From Hydrogenophilaceae bacterium (GTDB lineage: Bacteria > Pseudomonadota > Gammaproteobacteria > Burkholderiales > Thiobacillaceae), in assembly GCA_013389055.1 (NCBI GenBank), contig JACAEC010000109.1:1-35856 (forward strand): a stretch of 35,856 nucleotides of DNA, written 5' to 3'. A model generated the notes under the pieces. That model saw nothing but the letters and a program-made list of their open reading frames with translations. It searched no databases and was not told the origin of the DNA. Position 1 is the first letter of the stretch. The number at the start of each line of letters is the position of its first letter. Shown here in pieces: positions 34,736 to 35,856 of the stretch. Made by a program: the position numbers and the translations under genes.

Positions 34736-35805
34736 GCGCGCGGACCGCCCTGATCATGGCCGGCGGCACCGGCGGCCACATCATGCCGGCGCTGGCCGTG
34801 GCCGAGCGCCTGCGCAGCGAGGGCTGGCGCGTGGTCTGGCTCGGCACCCGGGCCGGCATGGAGGCCAGGTTGGTACCGGAGCGCGGCTTCGAGATCGAAT
34901 GGCTGAACTTCGGCGGCGTGCGCGGCAAGGGCCCCCTGCGCCTGGTGTTGCTGCCGCTGCAGATGCTCATCGCCTTCTGGCAGGCCTTGCGCGCCATCTT
35001 CCGGGTGCGGCCCGACGTGGTGGCCGGCTTCGGCGGCTATCCCGCCTTCCCCGGCGGCATGATGGCCGTGCTGCTGGCCAAGCCGCTGGTCATCCACGAA
35101 CAGAACGCCATCGCCGGCATGACCAACCGGGTGCTGGCGAAAGTGGCCGATCGCGTGCTGCTCGGCCTGCCCCTGAAAACGCCGCTGGCCAGGAACGAGG
35201 TCTGGGTCGGCAACCCGGTGCGGGCCGAGATCGCCGCGCTGCCGACACCGGACGTGCGTTACGCCGAACATCAGGGCCCGCTGCGCCTGCTGGTGGTAGG
35301 CGGCAGCCTGGGCGCGGCGGCGCTGAACGACTCGGTGCCCAAGGCCCTGGCCCTGCTGCCGGCCGAGCGGCGGCCCGTGGTGCGGCACCAGGCCGGGGCC
35401 AAGCACATCGAGCAGTTGGAGGCGAACTATGCGGCCGCCTCGGTGGCGGCCGACTGCCTGGCCTTCATCGACGACATGGCGGCGGCCTACGCCTGGGCCG
35501 ATCTGGTGATCTGCCGGGCAGGCGCCTTGACCGTGGCCGAGGTGGCCGCCGCCGGCGTCGCCGCGGCCTTCGTGCCCTTCCCCTTCGCGGTGGACGACCA
35601 CCAGAGCGCGAACGCCCGCTTCCTGTCCGAGCGCGAGGCGGCCTGGCTGCTGCCGCAAAAAGCATTGACCCCTGAGGGCCTGGCGCAGTGGCTCGACGGC
35701 CTCACGCGCGAGGCGTTGAAGACGAGGGCAATCAAGGCGCGCGAACTGGCCAAGGCCGATGCCACCGAACGCGTGGCCGATGTCTGCAAGGAGCTGGCGG
35801 CATGA
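34732..35805 (+). CDS. murG: UDP-GlcNAc:lipid I N-acetylglucosaminyltransferase
   Basis: The 357-residue peripheral membrane GT-B enzyme (355 in E. coli) adds GlcNAc to lipid I to form lipid II. It has the N-terminal glycine loop [58 protein letters not shown], and the donor-site region [16 protein letters not shown] with [10 protein letters not shown]. Its ATG overlaps the stop of the preceding frame by ATGA, and its TGA overlaps the murC ATG likewise. Confidence 0.97.
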   Translation: MSARTALIMAGGTGGHIMPALAVAERLRSEGWRVVWLGTRAGMEARLVPERGFEIEWLNFGGVRGKGPLRLVLLPLQMLIAFWQALRAIFRVRPDVVAGFGGYPAFPGGMMAVLLAKPLVIHEQNAIAGMTNRVLAKVADRVLLGLPLKTPLARNEVWVGNPVRAEIAALPTPDVRYAEHQGPLRLLVVGGSLGAAALNDSVPKALALLPAERRPVVRHQAGAKHIEQLEANYAAASVAADCLAFIDDMAAAYAWADLVICRAGALTVAEVAAAGVAAAFVPFPFAVDDHQSANARFLSEREAAWLLPQKALTPEGLAQWLDGLTREALKTRAIKARELAKADATERVADVCKELAA

Positions 35806-35856
35806 AGCACAAAGTCCGGCACGTACATTTCGTTGGTAAAGGCGGAGCCGCTTCGA
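35802..35856 (+). CDS. murC: UDP-MurNAc:L-alanine ligase, 5' end only
   Basis: Eighteen codons are present before the window ends. [12 protein letters not shown] is a typical MurC start, in the expected place after murG and overlapping it by ATGA. The next residues should form the nucleotide loop GIGGAGMSG, but the sequence reads GKGGAAS, in codons unlike the neighbours. The last 20 bases may therefore be foreign or unreliable; see the findings. Confidence 0.8.
   Translation, partial: MKHKVRHVHFVGKGGAAS

Overview
The window is GC-rich, densely coded DNA from a proteobacterium, most probably a betaproteobacterium. This is suggested by the gene order rnpB, mraZ, rsmH, ftsL, ftsI, murE, murF, mraY, murD, ftsW, murG, murC, the E. 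coli-like block rsmI / yraN / diaA / dolP, and lgt lying close to ilvD. MurE carries the DNPR signature of a meso-diaminopimelate ligase, so the cell wall is Gram-negative. I cannot fix the genus. The window begins at an ops element and ends inside murC, so it may be a whole contig or part of one.

Left end (1-4.6 kb, minus strand): an RfaH-type antiterminator gene with its own promoter, followed by a perfect 12-base ops element that points off the left edge. Upstream of rfaH is a decayed three-gene cassette: an intact RepB/ParB-like gene, a second ParB-like gene broken by an in-frame TAG, and a serine recombinase that has lost its catalytic N-terminus. The recombinase joins the 3' half of a DUF2188 gene on the other strand. 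tRNA-Ala(CGC) with a terminator follows.

4.7-14.5 kb: lgt (minus), then a plus-strand signalling locus with two PhnD-like periplasmic binding proteins, each followed by a large hybrid histidine kinase. A TAG codon separates the first kinase from its Hpt domain. The locus closes with a response regulator of two receiver domains and no output domain. No transporter genes accompany the binding proteins, so they probably act as sensors feeding a phosphorelay.

14.5-24.4 kb: housekeeping genes. ilvD and a hexose-6-phosphate mutarotase, a cNMP-binding/rhodanese fusion, an ankyrin-repeat protein, ubiD, dolP, diaA and yraN (minus strand), rsmI and pyrC (overlapping, plus strand), and the RNase P RNA.

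24.4 kb to the end: the division and cell wall cluster. Its promoter carries four MraZ boxes at exact 10-base spacing, yet mraZ has an in-frame TAG at codon 24. Genes from rsmH to murC overlap or nearly overlap and look like one operon. Two local oddities stand out: a 7-base tandem repeat inside the start of murD, and an insertion of about 155 bases with a palindromic core between ftsW and murG, flanked by two copies of the same peptide (NRQLMRGK) written in different codons. The last 20 bases of the window depart from the normal MurC motif.

Three genes (parB-like, kinase-Hpt and mraZ) are interrupted by TAG in otherwise open frames, while lgt and ubiD end normally at TAG. That pattern fits nonsense mutations, amber suppression or sequence error, not a full codon reassignment.
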